Assembly: GCA_964647585.1 (NCBI GenBank)
Contig: CAZYGG010000019.1
Coordinates: forward strand, 1-57,012
Source: CAJINA01 sp964647585
GTDB lineage: Bacteria; Desulfobacterota; Desulfobacteria; Desulfobacterales; CAJINA01
DNA length: 57,012 nt
Direction: 5' to 3'
This document shows positions 23,164 through 31,772 of this stretch, piece by piece. How positions within the stretch are numbered: the first letter of the stretch is position 1; the number at the start of each line of letters is the position of its first letter. The translations under genes were made by a program, and so were the position numbers. The notes beneath the pieces were generated by a model, which ran no database searches, was not told the origin of the DNA, and saw nothing but the letters and a program-made list of their open reading frames with translations.

Positions 23164-23649
23164 CTATAGCTTATCCTTGATCTCATTCCAGAACGCCTCA
23201 ACCCCCTCTTTCCAGCCGGAAAGAAAGGAGCGGACAAACTCACCGGATTCGTTGTTGTTTTCCGGTGCGATACGCTGCAGTTCGCGGCTGGCGGTAAACA
23301 GGTCACTGAAATAATCGCCCAGCACCTCGTTGCGCTGGGGGGTTGCTTCAGGCAGCCACGCCAGGGCGTAGCGCAGTTCTTTATAATGGGCGCTCCGGGC
23401 CCATCGGACCCCTTCCTTTTTTCCCAGCTCCGAGCTTTCCGTCTGTGATTCCTGTTTTTCATGGCGCAGCCGTTCGGCGATGGCGGCCATATCGATGTTG
23501 CTTCGCAGCCGTTTCTGGAACTCTTCCTTGCGCTGGATCATGGTGGAGACGGCTTTCTGGAAGACCTTGGAAAAATTGAAGGATTCACGCCATTCGGTCA
23601 TTTTCAGGTGCAGGTCATCCGGCACGCTGACGGTGATCTTTTTAGACAT
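23164..23649 (-). CDS. hypothetical protein with ribbon-helix-helix-like N-terminus
   Basis: A 161-residue protein. Residues 1-45 (KKITVSVPDDLHLKMTEWRE, FNFSKVFQKAVSTMIQRK) look like an Arc/CopG ribbon-helix-helix. The rest is helical and charged with conserved-looking GVRWARSAHYKELRYAL and SFLSGWKEGVEAFWNEI. It may be a DNA-binding regulator of the plsC operon. A good RBS (GAGAGGTG) lies upstream. Confidence 0.7.
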   Translation of the reverse strand: MSKKITVSVPDDLHLKMTEWRESFNFSKVFQKAVSTMIQRKEEFQKRLRSNIDMAAIAERLRHEKQESQTESSELGKKEGVRWARSAHYKELRYALAWLPEATPQRNEVLGDYFSDLFTASRELQRIAPENNNESGEFVRSFLSGWKEGVEAFWNEIKDKL

Positions 23650-23803
23650 GCGACACCTCTCGATCGGATGAGGACGTATTCATAAAAAAGTATGTATCTT
23701 TTAGGGGCGGGCGTGTCAAGTCAAGAGTCTGTGTGCTCGCCTGCTATATGGAAAGCGGGCATATACCAGAGTTTTGCATGGAGGCACTCATTTGGATAGG
23801 CGA

Positions 23804-23948
23804 TAGAAGCTCTTTCAGAAGTGAATTTTGGTTCGAGGCCAAGGCGGCCGTGAATTTTTAACCGGAGGAATACTGAAGTATTTCGAGGATTGAAAATTTA
23901 CATCCAACGCAGGAATTGAGCCAAAGGTCGCTTCTGAAAGAGCTTCTA
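23804..23948. mobile_element. MITE-like element A3 (145 bp)
   Basis: Perfect 18-bp inverted ends TAGAAGCTCTTTCAGAAG / CTTCTGAAAGAGCTTCTA, an inner inverted repeat (GTGAATTTTTAACCGG...), and the family core AGTATTTCGAGG. The tip TAG on the minus strand (23948-23946) is the stop codon of the DUF4013 gene. Confidence 0.85.
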
Positions 23949-24497
23949 CCGGACTTTTTCTTCGTATACCACGGCCAGGAAAACGGTTGCAAACGGCTGG
24001 GTCAATAGGGTGCCGATCAGGGTGGATCCGCCGATGGTCACCACGCCGATAAACAGGACCGCTACGATGATATTGTCCGCGAGGCTGCCGGTAGTGGTCA
24101 TCCGGAAGCTTTCCTTGATGGCATCCACGAGAGGCAGTTTTTTATCTGTCATCAGGGGCAGCATGTAAAGGCAGGTGTAGGTGATCCCGATGGCAAGGAG
24201 GATGCCGGGCAGGACTAGGAGCGCATAACCGATGAGGATGACAATAGTGGCCAGGATGCCGAAGCCGAGCAGGGGGAGAAACAGATGCATGTGGGAAAAG
24301 ACGTCCTGCATCCGCGGCTCGCGGCCTTCCCGTACCATCCTTATCAGGGCGTGCATATACCCGGCGGAGGCAACCGGAGCCAACAGGCCCAGGGACAGGG
24401 TGCTGATGGCAACCAGCAGCAGGGTCAGGAGAATCAGGGCGACGATGTTTTCCAGGGTCAGGTTGAACGATCTTTCGATGAGCTGTTTGAAATCCAC
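23946..24497 (-). CDS. DUF4013-like integral membrane protein
   Basis: A 183-residue protein with about four helices (18-47, 71-100, 102-118, 144-180): IVALILLTLLLVAISTLSLG, LLGFGILATIVILIGYALLV, LLAIGITYTCLYMLPLM, IIVAVLFIGVVTIGG. The LFLPLLGFGIL and KESFRMT segments fit the DUF4013/small-integral-membrane group; function is unknown. The last codon before the stop joins MITE-like element A3, so the native C-terminus may have been altered. Confidence 0.7.
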   Translation of the reverse strand: MDFKQLIERSFNLTLENIVALILLTLLLVAISTLSLGLLAPVASAGYMHALIRMVREGREPRMQDVFSHMHLFLPLLGFGILATIVILIGYALLVLPGILLAIGITYTCLYMLPLMTDKKLPLVDAIKESFRMTTTGSLADNIIVAVLFIGVVTIGGSTLIGTLLTQPFATVFLAVVYEEKVR

Positions 24498-24621
24498 CGG
24501 ACGCCTCCATCAATATCCACGGGTTGCGTAAGGAGGCATCATAAACGAACGCGTAAAAAAAGCAACCGGTCATTGATTTTGCCGGGTGCGTGTATTAGGT
24601 TAAATCATTGTTTGAAATGTG

Positions 24622-24645
24622 GCGCCGGGTTGCGGCGCTTTTTTT
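24622..24645 (+). terminator. terminator-like hairpin upstream of the parvulin gene
   Basis: GCGCCG (24622-24627) pairs with CGGCGC (24633-24638), followed by seven T. It lies between divergent genes, 49 bases before the parvulin ATG, so it could be an attenuator or a terminator of an unseen upstream transcript. Confidence 0.6.
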
Positions 24646-24693
24646 ATAGTTTCTACAAATAGTTTAAAAAACATTAAATAAGGAGTTACCAAC

Positions 24694-24975
24694 ATGGCGA
24701 AAGCACAGGCGCGACATATCCTGGTGGACAAAGAGGCGGACTGCGCAACACTCATTGAGAAAATCAAGGCCGGCGAGGATTTCGGCGATCTGGCCAAGCA
24801 GCACTCCAAGTGCCCTTCCGGACAAAGGGGGGGCGATCTCGGTGAATTTGGTCCGGGCATGATGGTTCCGGAATTTGACAAAGTGGTTTTCAGCGCGGAA
24901 GTGGGTGTGCCCCAGGGACCGGTGAAAACTGATTTCGGCTACCACGTAGTGGAAGTGACCAGTCGGACGGAATAG
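24694..24975 (+). CDS. parvulin-type peptidyl-prolyl isomerase
   Basis: A 93-residue single-domain parvulin (PpiC type). ARHILVDKEADCATL, FGDLAKQHSKCPSGQRGGDL, the GEFGPGMMVPEFDKVVFSAE segment and DFGYHVVEVTSR cover the whole domain, including the active-site His pair and Cys. No signal peptide, so it acts in the cytoplasm on proline bonds. AAGGAG precedes the ATG by 8 bases. Confidence 0.97.
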   Translation: MAKAQARHILVDKEADCATLIEKIKAGEDFGDLAKQHSKCPSGQRGGDLGEFGPGMMVPEFDKVVFSAEVGVPQGPVKTDFGYHVVEVTSRTE

Positions 24976-25010
24976 CATCCGTTTTTCAAATCAGATTTCC
25001 TTATGAAGCG

Positions 25011-25060
25011 AAAACCCGGCTACAAGGGCAGATTGCCCTGTAGCCGGGTTTTTTATTTTT
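25011..25060 (+). terminator. rho-independent terminator after the parvulin gene
   Basis: A long stem AACCCGGCTACA / TGTAGCCGGGTT with internal GGGCA / TGCCC, followed by TTTTTATTTTT. It may serve both strands. Confidence 0.92.
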
Positions 25061-25075
25061 CGAGCCTGTTTTTGT

Positions 25076-25783
25076 TCAGACAACCGGACAAATCTCGATG
25101 ACCGTTGCCCGTCTCTCCCGGACCTTCCATTTCACATCCATGTCCAAAATCCGGAATCCATAGATCCTGTCCGGGGCGCCTTCCCCGGTATAGGCCGGGC
25201 GGGGATCCAGGGACAGCATCTGTTGGATGAGACGGGTGATGCCAGGCGCAGATCCTGATTCAAGCCGTTCACAGGCGGCTCTGGCTGTGGCCGTGAATTC
25301 AATCGATAATTGTTCTTCAGGCGCTTTTGGGGCGAAGCCGCCCTTTGCGCCGGCAATGGTATCGGCATAGGGCAGGTAGGGTTTGATATCCAGCACCGGG
25401 GTGCCGTCCAGAAGGTCCACTCCGCTGAGTTCCAGGCGGGGCTGATGGTCGCTGGTGACAATGTTTTCAAGTTTTACGGCTGACATTCCCAGTGGATTCG
25501 GCCGGAAATTTGACCGGGTGGCAAAAACGCCCATGCGCCGGTTGCCCCCCAGTCGCGGCGGTCTTACCGTTGGTTTCCACTTCCCCTTTTCAACAGCGTG
25601 AAAGATATAGACCAGCCAGATATGGGAGAATGCTTCCAGGCCGGCAAGCGCCTCGGGGGCATTGTAGGGCGGGTGGAGCACCAGATCGGCCCGGGCGGCG
25701 GGTACCAGCCCGGATTGCCGGGGGATACCGAATTTTTCTTTAAAGCAGGAAGTAATGGTGCCGATGGGTGTAAGATTTGGCAT
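25076..25783 (-). CDS. trmO: tRNA (N6-threonylcarbamoyladenosine37) methyltransferase TrmO
   Basis: A 235-residue TrmO (YaeB) protein that methylates t6A37 in tRNA-Thr. The N-terminal TsaA domain shows PIGTITSCFKEKFGIPRQSG, LAGLEAFSHIWLVYIFH, RPPRLGGNRRMGVFATRSNF, RPNPLGMSAVKLE and LLDGTPVLDIKPYLPYAD, all family signatures; the C-terminal small domain ends with DPRPAY and YGFRILDMDVKW. Monocistronic. Confidence 0.97.
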   Translation of the reverse strand: MPNLTPIGTITSCFKEKFGIPRQSGLVPAARADLVLHPPYNAPEALAGLEAFSHIWLVYIFHAVEKGKWKPTVRPPRLGGNRRMGVFATRSNFRPNPLGMSAVKLENIVTSDHQPRLELSGVDLLDGTPVLDIKPYLPYADTIAGAKGGFAPKAPEEQLSIEFTATARAACERLESGSAPGITRLIQQMLSLDPRPAYTGEGAPDRIYGFRILDMDVKWKVRERRATVIEICPVV

Positions 25784-25790
25784 AGTTCCG

Positions 25791-25907
25791 TTTTAAGTTT
25801 TAGGTCTTAAGTTTTAAGTATTTGTTTTGATTATAGTTTGTTTTTAATAACACTTAAAACCTAACACGTAAAACCGATGGATTCGGTTTTTAACGAATTC
25901 ATCAACC
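25791..25907. repeat. intergenic hairpin repeat C1
   Basis: TTTTAAGTTTTAGGTCTTAA at the left and ACTTAAAACCTAACACGTAA at the right, then GATGGATTC...GAATTCATC. A second copy is at 34264-34380. No coding content. Confidence 0.75.
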
Positions 25908-25908
25908 C

Positions 25909-26220
25909 TCAGGCGCTTGTGCCTGTTTTCTCCCGGTGCTGCCGGGCCAAAAACAGTCCGGCTATGGATTTGGCATCCTGGATACGGCCATCCTGGATCA
26001 TGGTGATCGCTTCATCAAAGGGGACCGGGCTCACCTTGATTTGCTCATCCGCATCGAGTTTTTGTTGTTTTCGCCTAAGGCCGGTGCAGAGAAAAATGGT
26101 GATGGTTTCGTCCGAGTAACCCGGAACCGGGATGATGTTACCCAGGGTCACGTTTTCTTTGGCCAGGGTGAAGACCCGGCCCCGGTATTGAGTGCTGGCG
26201 TGGTTGACTTTAGCTGCCAT
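25909..26220 (-). pseudogene. Nudix hydrolase lacking the Nudix box (in-frame deletion)
   Basis: 103 codons. The N-terminus STQYRGRVFTLAKENVTL and the C-terminal VPGYSDETITIFLCTGLRR, LDADEQIKVSPVPFDEAITM and GRIQDAKSIAGLFLAR match ADP-ribose pyrophosphatase-type Nudix proteins. They are joined directly: the middle ~65-80 residues with the GX5EX7REUXEEXGU box are missing. The frame is intact, but catalysis is not expected. Start ATG overlaps the stop of the TPR gene (ATGA). Confidence 0.85.
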
Positions 26221-26837
26221 CACTTTTTTTCGTGCGACTCAAAATGTTTAATAAGCTCATCCACAGTCTGGCCATTGGGTGCCATGGCCAGCGGATTGAT
26301 TTCAAGCAAACCCCGCCAGGCGGCCAGGGCGCCTTTTTCATCCTTGAGGTCATGCAGCAGTACGATGCCCTTGTTGAAGCGGGCAGTTTCATGCTTGGGA
26401 TCCGCGGCAATAGCCTGGTCAAAAGCTTCCACCGCTTTTTCAGGCTGACCGACCCGCCGGTACATGACGCCCAGGTCGGTCAATACATTCGGGTTGCCGG
26501 GTAGAATGGCCAGGGATTTGTTATACGCATCGATGGCGTCGGTTTTCCTATCTGTGTCGAAATAGAGATTGCCAAGTTCCTGCCAGGCTTTGCCATCGCC
26601 GGGTTTTTGGGCCACCACCTTTTCCAGCATGGTGATACGGCTCTCTTTACCGGGGTCCACGTTTGCCGCAACATTGGAAGCGGCCGGCTGCATCCGGGGA
26701 ATTGCCGGATCCGTGTCGAGTTTATAGACGGTAAAAGCGGCGCCCACCATAAAGCCGAAGGCTATGGCAACACAAACGGCAATGACCAGGGTTTCAAATT
26801 TATACTGTTTTTCCGGTTTCTTATCCTTTTTTCCCAT
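26220..26837 (-). CDS. membrane-anchored TPR protein
   Basis: A 205-residue protein. One N-terminal helix (about 17-38, LVIAVCVAIAFGFMVGAAFT) anchors it with the C-terminus probably periplasmic. About three TPR units follow: WQELGNLYFDTDRKTDAIDA, NVLTDLGVMYRRVGQPEKAV and ARFNKGIVLLHDLKDEKGAL. TPRs mediate protein contacts; the partner is unknown. GAGGAG precedes the ATG at 26837 by 6 bases. Coupled to the decayed Nudix gene. Confidence 0.88.
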   Translation of the reverse strand: MGKKDKKPEKQYKFETLVIAVCVAIAFGFMVGAAFTVYKLDTDPAIPRMQPAASNVAANVDPGKESRITMLEKVVAQKPGDGKAWQELGNLYFDTDRKTDAIDAYNKSLAILPGNPNVLTDLGVMYRRVGQPEKAVEAFDQAIAADPKHETARFNKGIVLLHDLKDEKGALAAWRGLLEINPLAMAPNGQTVDELIKHFESHEKK

Positions 26838-27003
26838 ACTTGCTCCTCTTGTCTCGGTATAAAGCGTGTGCGCAGGGCTACCATTCTCATTTTTTACTAT
26901 TTTGTCAATAGGGGGCCGATTGTCCATTGAGGTTATTGCGACAATTTGGATACTGGATTCACACATCCTGTTGCACTGAAGACAGATAAGGACGATTGTC
27001 GGG

Positions 27004-27044
27004 TTGACATCGCAAACGTATCCGTACATAGTCAATTGACTACA
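27004..27044 (+). promoter_or_regulatory. tetR promoter and operator
   Basis: TTGACA (27004-27009), 17-bp spacer, CATAGT (27027-27032). The near-palindrome CGTACATAGTCAATTGACTACA (27023-27044), with core AGTCAATTGACT, overlaps the -10. The same TGTAGTCAA word occurs in the two sites at 27719 and 27742. Confidence 0.7.
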
Positions 27045-27089
27045 CTTTTGTTGGTTCTGCCCACAACCGGTAAACAAGGGGGCATCATC

Positions 27090-27668
27090 ATGGAACAAAA
27101 TACCAGACCAAAAGGCAAGACAGCGGTAATGAGCGCCATCCTTGATGCCGCCACAGGCCTTTTTGCCGAAAAAGGTGTTGCCGCTGTTTCCATACGAGAC
27201 ATCGCGGCCAAGGCAGATGTGAATCACGGCCTTATTTACCGGCATTTTGGCACCAAGGAGAACCTGCGTCTGCGGGTGCAGGATCGGCTCATGAAACAGA
27301 TCAATGACGATATCGGTGAGCCGAAAAATTTCGCGGATGCCTTGTTGGAGGGAGTCCGGGCGCTTAGAAAAAACGATACCTTCTGGAAGGTGCTTGCACG
27401 GACCTTACTTGACGGACAATTCGAAGGGGGCGTGCAGAGTTCTTTCCCTTTTCTGCGGAGAATGGTGGATTCTATCGGCATGGCCCAGTTGCAGGGGGCG
27501 ATTGATTCAGATATCGACCCCCGGGTGATAGTTGCAGGTGGCGTTGCCATGGTTCTGGGCTTGCTGGTTTTCGAGAACTACATACTCCCCGGTACAGGTT
27601 TGGACGCCGGATCCCACCGCGCCACCCAGGATGAAGTTTTGAGCGCTTTCCTCAATAACCTTCTGTAA
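27090..27668 (+). CDS. TetR-family transcriptional regulator
   Basis: A 192-residue repressor. The N-terminal HTH is clear: AVMSAILDAATGLFAEKGVA, VSIRDIAAKADVNHGLIYRH and FGTKENL; the C-terminal domain is a helical ligand-binding region. ATG 27090 follows AAGGGGG by 6 bases. The gene has an operator over its own -10, and the gap to the alkylsulfatase contains two more copies, so it most likely represses itself and the alkylsulfatase-SDR operon, released by an alkyl-chain ligand (inference). Confidence 0.94.
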   Translation: MEQNTRPKGKTAVMSAILDAATGLFAEKGVAAVSIRDIAAKADVNHGLIYRHFGTKENLRLRVQDRLMKQINDDIGEPKNFADALLEGVRALRKNDTFWKVLARTLLDGQFEGGVQSSFPFLRRMVDSIGMAQLQGAIDSDIDPRVIVAGGVAMVLGLLVFENYILPGTGLDAGSHRATQDEVLSAFLNNLL

Positions 27669-27709
27669 GTAAAGTAAAATGGTTGGTGAGTATTATTGTA
27701 AAGGGAGAC

Positions 27710-27760
27710 TTGACAAAATGTAGTCAACTGTATACATCGGGTGTAGTCGAATGTGTACAT
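27710..27760 (+). promoter_or_regulatory. alkylsulfatase promoter with tandem TetR-type operators
   Basis: TTGACA (27710-27715) with TATACA (27731-27736) or TACATC. Two 19-bp direct copies, TGTAGTCAACTGTATACAT (27719-27737) and TGTAGTCGAATGTGTACAT (27742-27760), are spaced 23 bp apart and share their core with the tetR operator. Confidence 0.72.
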
Positions 27761-27770
27761 GTTCGCTTAA

Positions 27771-27796
27771 TAGAAGCCCTTTTAAGATAGCTTCTA
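27771..27796. repeat. minimal family A end pair
   Basis: TAGAAGCCCTTTTAAGATAGCTTCTA: only the inverted tips of the MITE-like family, with the interior absent. Confidence 0.5.
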
Positions 27797-27842
27797 AATC
27801 CGGTTGCCGGTATCGACCGGTCACCTAACAATTGGGGGGAAG

Positions 27843-29819
27843 ATGAAACCACTTCAGGCTCTTTTCAGTCTGGCGATAATTGTGATGCTGGTCGGTTGCG
27901 CTGCAGAACCCGATCAAGAAACCGATAAATGGGGTTTTAGTGCACCCACTGAGATTACGCGCAACATCAATGCCCGGGTGCTCAATGAACTTCCTTTTGA
28001 GGATGACTCTGATTTTGAATTCGCGCGGCGGGGGCTCATTGCCAGTGCTGCGAGTTGGAATGTTAAGGATTCAGAAGGCGCCCCTTTGTGGAATATGGAC
28101 GAATTCGCTTTCATAAAAGGACAGGCTCCCGGAAGCGTAAACCCCAGTCTCTGGCGGCAGGCCAAGCTGAACAACATACACGGGCTTTTTCAAGTGGCCC
28201 CGGGAATTTACCAGCTGCGGGGCTTTGATCTGTCCAATATGACGATTATTGAAGGGCAAGCCGGTTGGATAGTCGTTGACCCGCTGACAACCAGGGAAAC
28301 TGCACAGACCGCGATAGCCTTTGCCAGACAGCATCTAATAGCCAGGCCGATTACAGCCATCATTTTTACCCATACCCATATTGATCATTATGGGGGTGTC
28401 CTGGGAATTATCTCGCCTGAGGAGGCCGTACAAAGAAAGGTGTCGATAATTGCTCCGAAAGGGTTTATGGCGGAGGCGACCAGTGAGAATATCATTGCTG
28501 GTATTGCAATGGGGCGCCGGGCCGAATACCAGTTCGGCCGACATCTGCCGCCGGCGAAACGCGCCTATATCGATTCCGGCCTCGGTAAAAAGGCGCCTTT
28601 CGGCAGCTTTGGTATTCTGGCACCCACCCGGACCGTTCATGAAACACCTCAAGAGATGACCCTTGACGGCGTTCGCTTTGTTTTTCAATATACGCCGGAA
28701 TCGGAAGCACCCGCGGAGTTGACCTTCTTTCTGCCGCACTTAAAAGCTTTTTGCGGAGCCGAGGTTGTTTCTCAGAATATGCACAACTTGTATACCTTGC
28801 GAGGCGCCAAGGTTCGCGACGCTCTCAAATGGAGCGGCTACATCCATGAGGCCATGGAACTTTTTGGCAATACCGAAGTCTATTTCGGCAGCCATCACTG
28901 GCCGATCTGGGGCAATGCGCACATAATGGCCTTCCTGGAAAAACAGAGAGATCTCTACAAGTACATCCATGATCAAACCATGCGGCTGGCAAATGCGGGG
29001 TTTACCCCCAGGGAGATTTCCGCGCAATTGGTACTGCCCGAATCATTGAGCACCTATTTTCCGAACAGGGGGTATTACGGTACCTTGAGCCATAACACTA
29101 AAGCTGTGTACCAAGGTTACCTGGGCTGGTATGATGGCAACCCGGCCCACCTCAACCCGCTGCCGCCGGAAGCATCAGCCGGGCGTTATGTTGACTATAT
29201 GGGCGGGGCTGAAAAGATACTTGCAAAAACTCGGAATTCTTTTGACAAGGGCGAGTACCGGTGGGTTGCGGAAGTACTCAACCACCTGGTTTTCGCTCAG
29301 CCGGACAATGAAAAAGCCCGCTTGCTGCTGGCGCGGGCCTACGATCAGCTTGGCTACCAGGCCGAGTCCGGTGTCTGGCGCAATGAATACCTGTCTGCCG
29401 CTTATGAGCTCCGCCATGGAACCCCTGACAGGGGCATGGATCTCTCCAAAGTTTACGAGATACTTAAAAGAACTCCGGCTGCAAGGTTTTTCGACAGTAT
29501 GGCGGTGAGGATCAACGGCCCCAAGGCTGCCGGGAAGAACCTGGTCGTGAACATTATCTTTACGGACATTGCCGAAAGCTATGTGTTGACCTTGAAAAAC
29601 GCAGTATTGCATCATAAAATGGTCGCTCCAGACCCGCAGGCGGATGTTACCCTGAAAGTTACCCATGACCTGTTTGTGCGGATGCTGATTGGCAAAGCGG
29701 GTCTTAAAGAAACGCTTTTTTCAGACAAACTTGAAATCAACGGGAGCCGTATCGAACTGTTGAGTTTTCTAATGTTGATTGACAGGCCGGAAACCAATTT
29801 CAATATCGTTACACCGTAA
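27843..29819 (+). CDS. alkylsulfatase (linear primary-alkylsulfatase type), lipoprotein
   Basis: A 658-residue metallo-beta-lactamase-fold sulfatase that hydrolyses alkyl sulfate esters to alcohol and sulfate. Signal peptide with lipobox (VMLVGCAAEP, Cys about 19) predicts an outer-membrane or periplasmic lipoprotein. Zinc motif THTHIDHYGG near residue 175, further ligands in FCGAEVVSQNMHNLYTLRGA and GSHHWPIWGN (about 350). The dimerisation domain (about 370-520) and the C-terminal SCP2-like domain (about 540-655) follow as in SdsA1-type enzymes. It is the first gene of an operon with the dehydrogenase, behind TetR-type sites. Confidence 0.95.
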   Translation: MKPLQALFSLAIIVMLVGCAAEPDQETDKWGFSAPTEITRNINARVLNELPFEDDSDFEFARRGLIASAASWNVKDSEGAPLWNMDEFAFIKGQAPGSVNPSLWRQAKLNNIHGLFQVAPGIYQLRGFDLSNMTIIEGQAGWIVVDPLTTRETAQTAIAFARQHLIARPITAIIFTHTHIDHYGGVLGIISPEEAVQRKVSIIAPKGFMAEATSENIIAGIAMGRRAEYQFGRHLPPAKRAYIDSGLGKKAPFGSFGILAPTRTVHETPQEMTLDGVRFVFQYTPESEAPAELTFFLPHLKAFCGAEVVSQNMHNLYTLRGAKVRDALKWSGYIHEAMELFGNTEVYFGSHHWPIWGNAHIMAFLEKQRDLYKYIHDQTMRLANAGFTPREISAQLVLPESLSTYFPNRGYYGTLSHNTKAVYQGYLGWYDGNPAHLNPLPPEASAGRYVDYMGGAEKILAKTRNSFDKGEYRWVAEVLNHLVFAQPDNEKARLLLARAYDQLGYQAESGVWRNEYLSAAYELRHGTPDRGMDLSKVYEILKRTPAARFFDSMAVRINGPKAAGKNLVVNIIFTDIAESYVLTLKNAVLHHKMVAPDPQADVTLKVTHDLFVRMLIGKAGLKETLFSDKLEINGSRIELLSFLMLIDRPETNFNIVTP

Positions 29820-29866
29820 ACTTTTTATCTACGCCTACCGATACAGAAAGGGAGCAGAGAAATCAC

Positions 29867-30676
29867 ATGCAAAGCTTAAAGGGGAAACATGTGCTCATCA
29901 CCGGAGCAGGCTGTGGCATCGGGAAACTGATGGCCCGGGAGGCTGCCGCGGAGCAAGCCAAGGTGATCCTAATTGATATTAGCGCGGAAAACCTGAAGGA
30001 AACCCAGACTGAGCTTGAGTCGCTGCCGGGTGAATGCGTCGCATATACTTGCGATATTTCCAACCAGGAGATGGTTGCATCAGTGTCGGAAAATATAAAA
30101 GCGCAGTTTGGCGGCGTAGATGTCCTGATCAACAATGCGGGGATCGTCACTGGCAAGCCTTTTGCCGAACTGACTCTTGACGAGATGCAGCGCACCATGG
30201 ATGTGAATTACTGGGGTCATGTCTATTTCACGCACCAGTTTTTACCTGGTATGATCGCCCGGGGCCGGGGGAACATTGTGAATATCGCCTCGTCCGGTGG
30301 AATGCTGGGCATGGTCAACCTTTCCGATTATTGCGCCAGTAAATTTGCCGATGTAGGTTTTTCCGAATCCCTGCGTCGCGAGCTGAAAAGCAGCGGCCAC
30401 AATGGGATTACGATTACGTGTGTCTGCCCCTATGTGATAGATACGGGCATGTTCAAGGGCTTCAAACCTCTATTGTTTAACCCGGTCTTGAAGCCTGAAC
30501 AGGTGGCCGGTGCAGTCATGGAAGCTGTCCGCAAAGACAGACCATACGTGATCATGCCCTTTTTCATGGTACAACTCTCGCGCCTTTTGAAAATTCTTAC
30601 CCCCACCCGTCTGTTCGACTGGATATTGCATATCACCGGCGGCTCCACAGCCATGAGCGCTTTTAAAGGCAGGTAG
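29867..30676 (+). CDS. short-chain dehydrogenase/reductase
   Basis: A 269-residue SDR. GAGCGIG (NAD(P) loop), DIS acidic end of strand 2, NNAGIV, SSG catalytic Ser and YCASK (Tyr-Lys pair) are all present. A C-terminal hydrophobic segment (MPFFMVQLSRLLKILTP) suggests membrane association, as in retinol-dehydrogenase-like SDRs. It lies 47 bases after the alkylsulfatase with AAAGGGAG before the ATG; the likely job is oxidising the fatty alcohol released by that enzyme (inference). Confidence 0.93.
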   Translation: MQSLKGKHVLITGAGCGIGKLMAREAAAEQAKVILIDISAENLKETQTELESLPGECVAYTCDISNQEMVASVSENIKAQFGGVDVLINNAGIVTGKPFAELTLDEMQRTMDVNYWGHVYFTHQFLPGMIARGRGNIVNIASSGGMLGMVNLSDYCASKFADVGFSESLRRELKSSGHNGITITCVCPYVIDTGMFKGFKPLLFNPVLKPEQVAGAVMEAVRKDRPYVIMPFFMVQLSRLLKILTPTRLFDWILHITGGSTAMSAFKGR

Positions 30677-30793
30677 ATTTTTTACTGAGTCAAAAGATGG
30701 CTAAAAGCCGGTTTAAGAATGGATTTTGATCCAAGATCCAGTCTTCGCTCTGCGAGCTACGCCCGACAAGAAAGATTTTTTGGGGGATGGCTT

Positions 30794-31720
30794 TTAATTT
30801 ATGATGTACTTTTCTGGGTTAACCGGAAGCCCATTGAGGTAAATCTGGTAGTGCAGGTGCGGCCCGGTGCTGCGGCCGGAGTTGCCCATCAGGGCAATGG
30901 TTTCACCGCGTTTTACCCGTTCACCCTTTTTCTTTTTGAACGCGTTGAGGTGGGCGTAGCGGGTAAGGAAACCGTGACCATGATTGATTTCAAGCACATT
31001 GCCCATTAGCCACCGCCGTCCGACAAAAGAGACTTTGCCGTCTGCCGGTGCAATGATCGGGGTTTTCATGCGATTGGCAATGTCCAGGGCATTATGGAAT
31101 TCCCGGCGGCCGGTGAAAGGGGATATGCGATGGGAGAATCTTGAGGTTATCCAGCCGCCGACAGGCCTTATAGACGGCGTGGAGGCCAGCAGGTCAACCT
31201 GGGTCTCCAGGTATGTGAGCAGGGATTCAAAGCCGGCTTCCTGATTTACAGAGGCGCTGTTGAGCTGGTCGGCCTGATGATGCATTTCCCGGATGAGGGA
31301 GTTGTGTTTTTCCGTAAGCGGGATTTTCGGGTCCAGATCGTCCGGGGCGGAGCCGCCCATGCCGAACAGGCCGGCGTTTTCTTCAGGATTTTCAATGTTG
31401 GCAATGATCCTGATCTTTTTTTCAAAGGTGTTCAGGGTCACCAGCCGCGATTTGAGGCTGTCAATCTCTTGTGCGAATCTCTGTAGTTGGGAACGCTGGT
31501 CGGCGATGGTCCTGTTCTGGGAACTGTTCTGGGCTGTGAGTGCGAGGGTGTTGCTGAATGCTTTGCGAACCTGGAGATAGTCGTAGAGGCCGGTTGCGGC
31601 CAGAGCCAGTGCCAGGGTGACCATAAACAACGCGGACCAGAAAAACCTCCGTGAAACGGTCAACTGGCGCACCGGGGCGCCGGTGTTACTCATTAGATAA
31701 AATGTAAAAGTCTTGTTCAT
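30794..31720 (-). CDS. M23-family metalloendopeptidase, membrane-anchored
   Basis: A 308-residue envelope protein. One helix near residues 28-48 (FFWSALFMVTLALALAATGL), a coiled-coil region (about 60-175) and a C-terminal LytM domain (about 195-305): FHNALDIANRMKTPIIAPADG with the zinc His and Asp, YAHLN, GNSGRSTGPHLHYQIYLNG with the HLH motif. It cuts peptidoglycan crosslinks, with all metal residues present, so it should be active, probably in cell elongation or division. Confidence 0.95.
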   Translation of the reverse strand: MNKTFTFYLMSNTGAPVRQLTVSRRFFWSALFMVTLALALAATGLYDYLQVRKAFSNTLALTAQNSSQNRTIADQRSQLQRFAQEIDSLKSRLVTLNTFEKKIRIIANIENPEENAGLFGMGGSAPDDLDPKIPLTEKHNSLIREMHHQADQLNSASVNQEAGFESLLTYLETQVDLLASTPSIRPVGGWITSRFSHRISPFTGRREFHNALDIANRMKTPIIAPADGKVSFVGRRWLMGNVLEINHGHGFLTRYAHLNAFKKKKGERVKRGETIALMGNSGRSTGPHLHYQIYLNGLPVNPEKYIIN

Positions 31721-31772
31721 ATAGTCGATTATAAGGGTACGGCGTTAAGTCCAAATGCTTAAGAAGTCGCCT

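Noticed and set aside
30677..30793. Possible transposon remnant with GGATTTTGATCC and CGCTCTGCGAGCTACGCC words
   Set aside because: Short, no paired ends, and no second copy found by eye.
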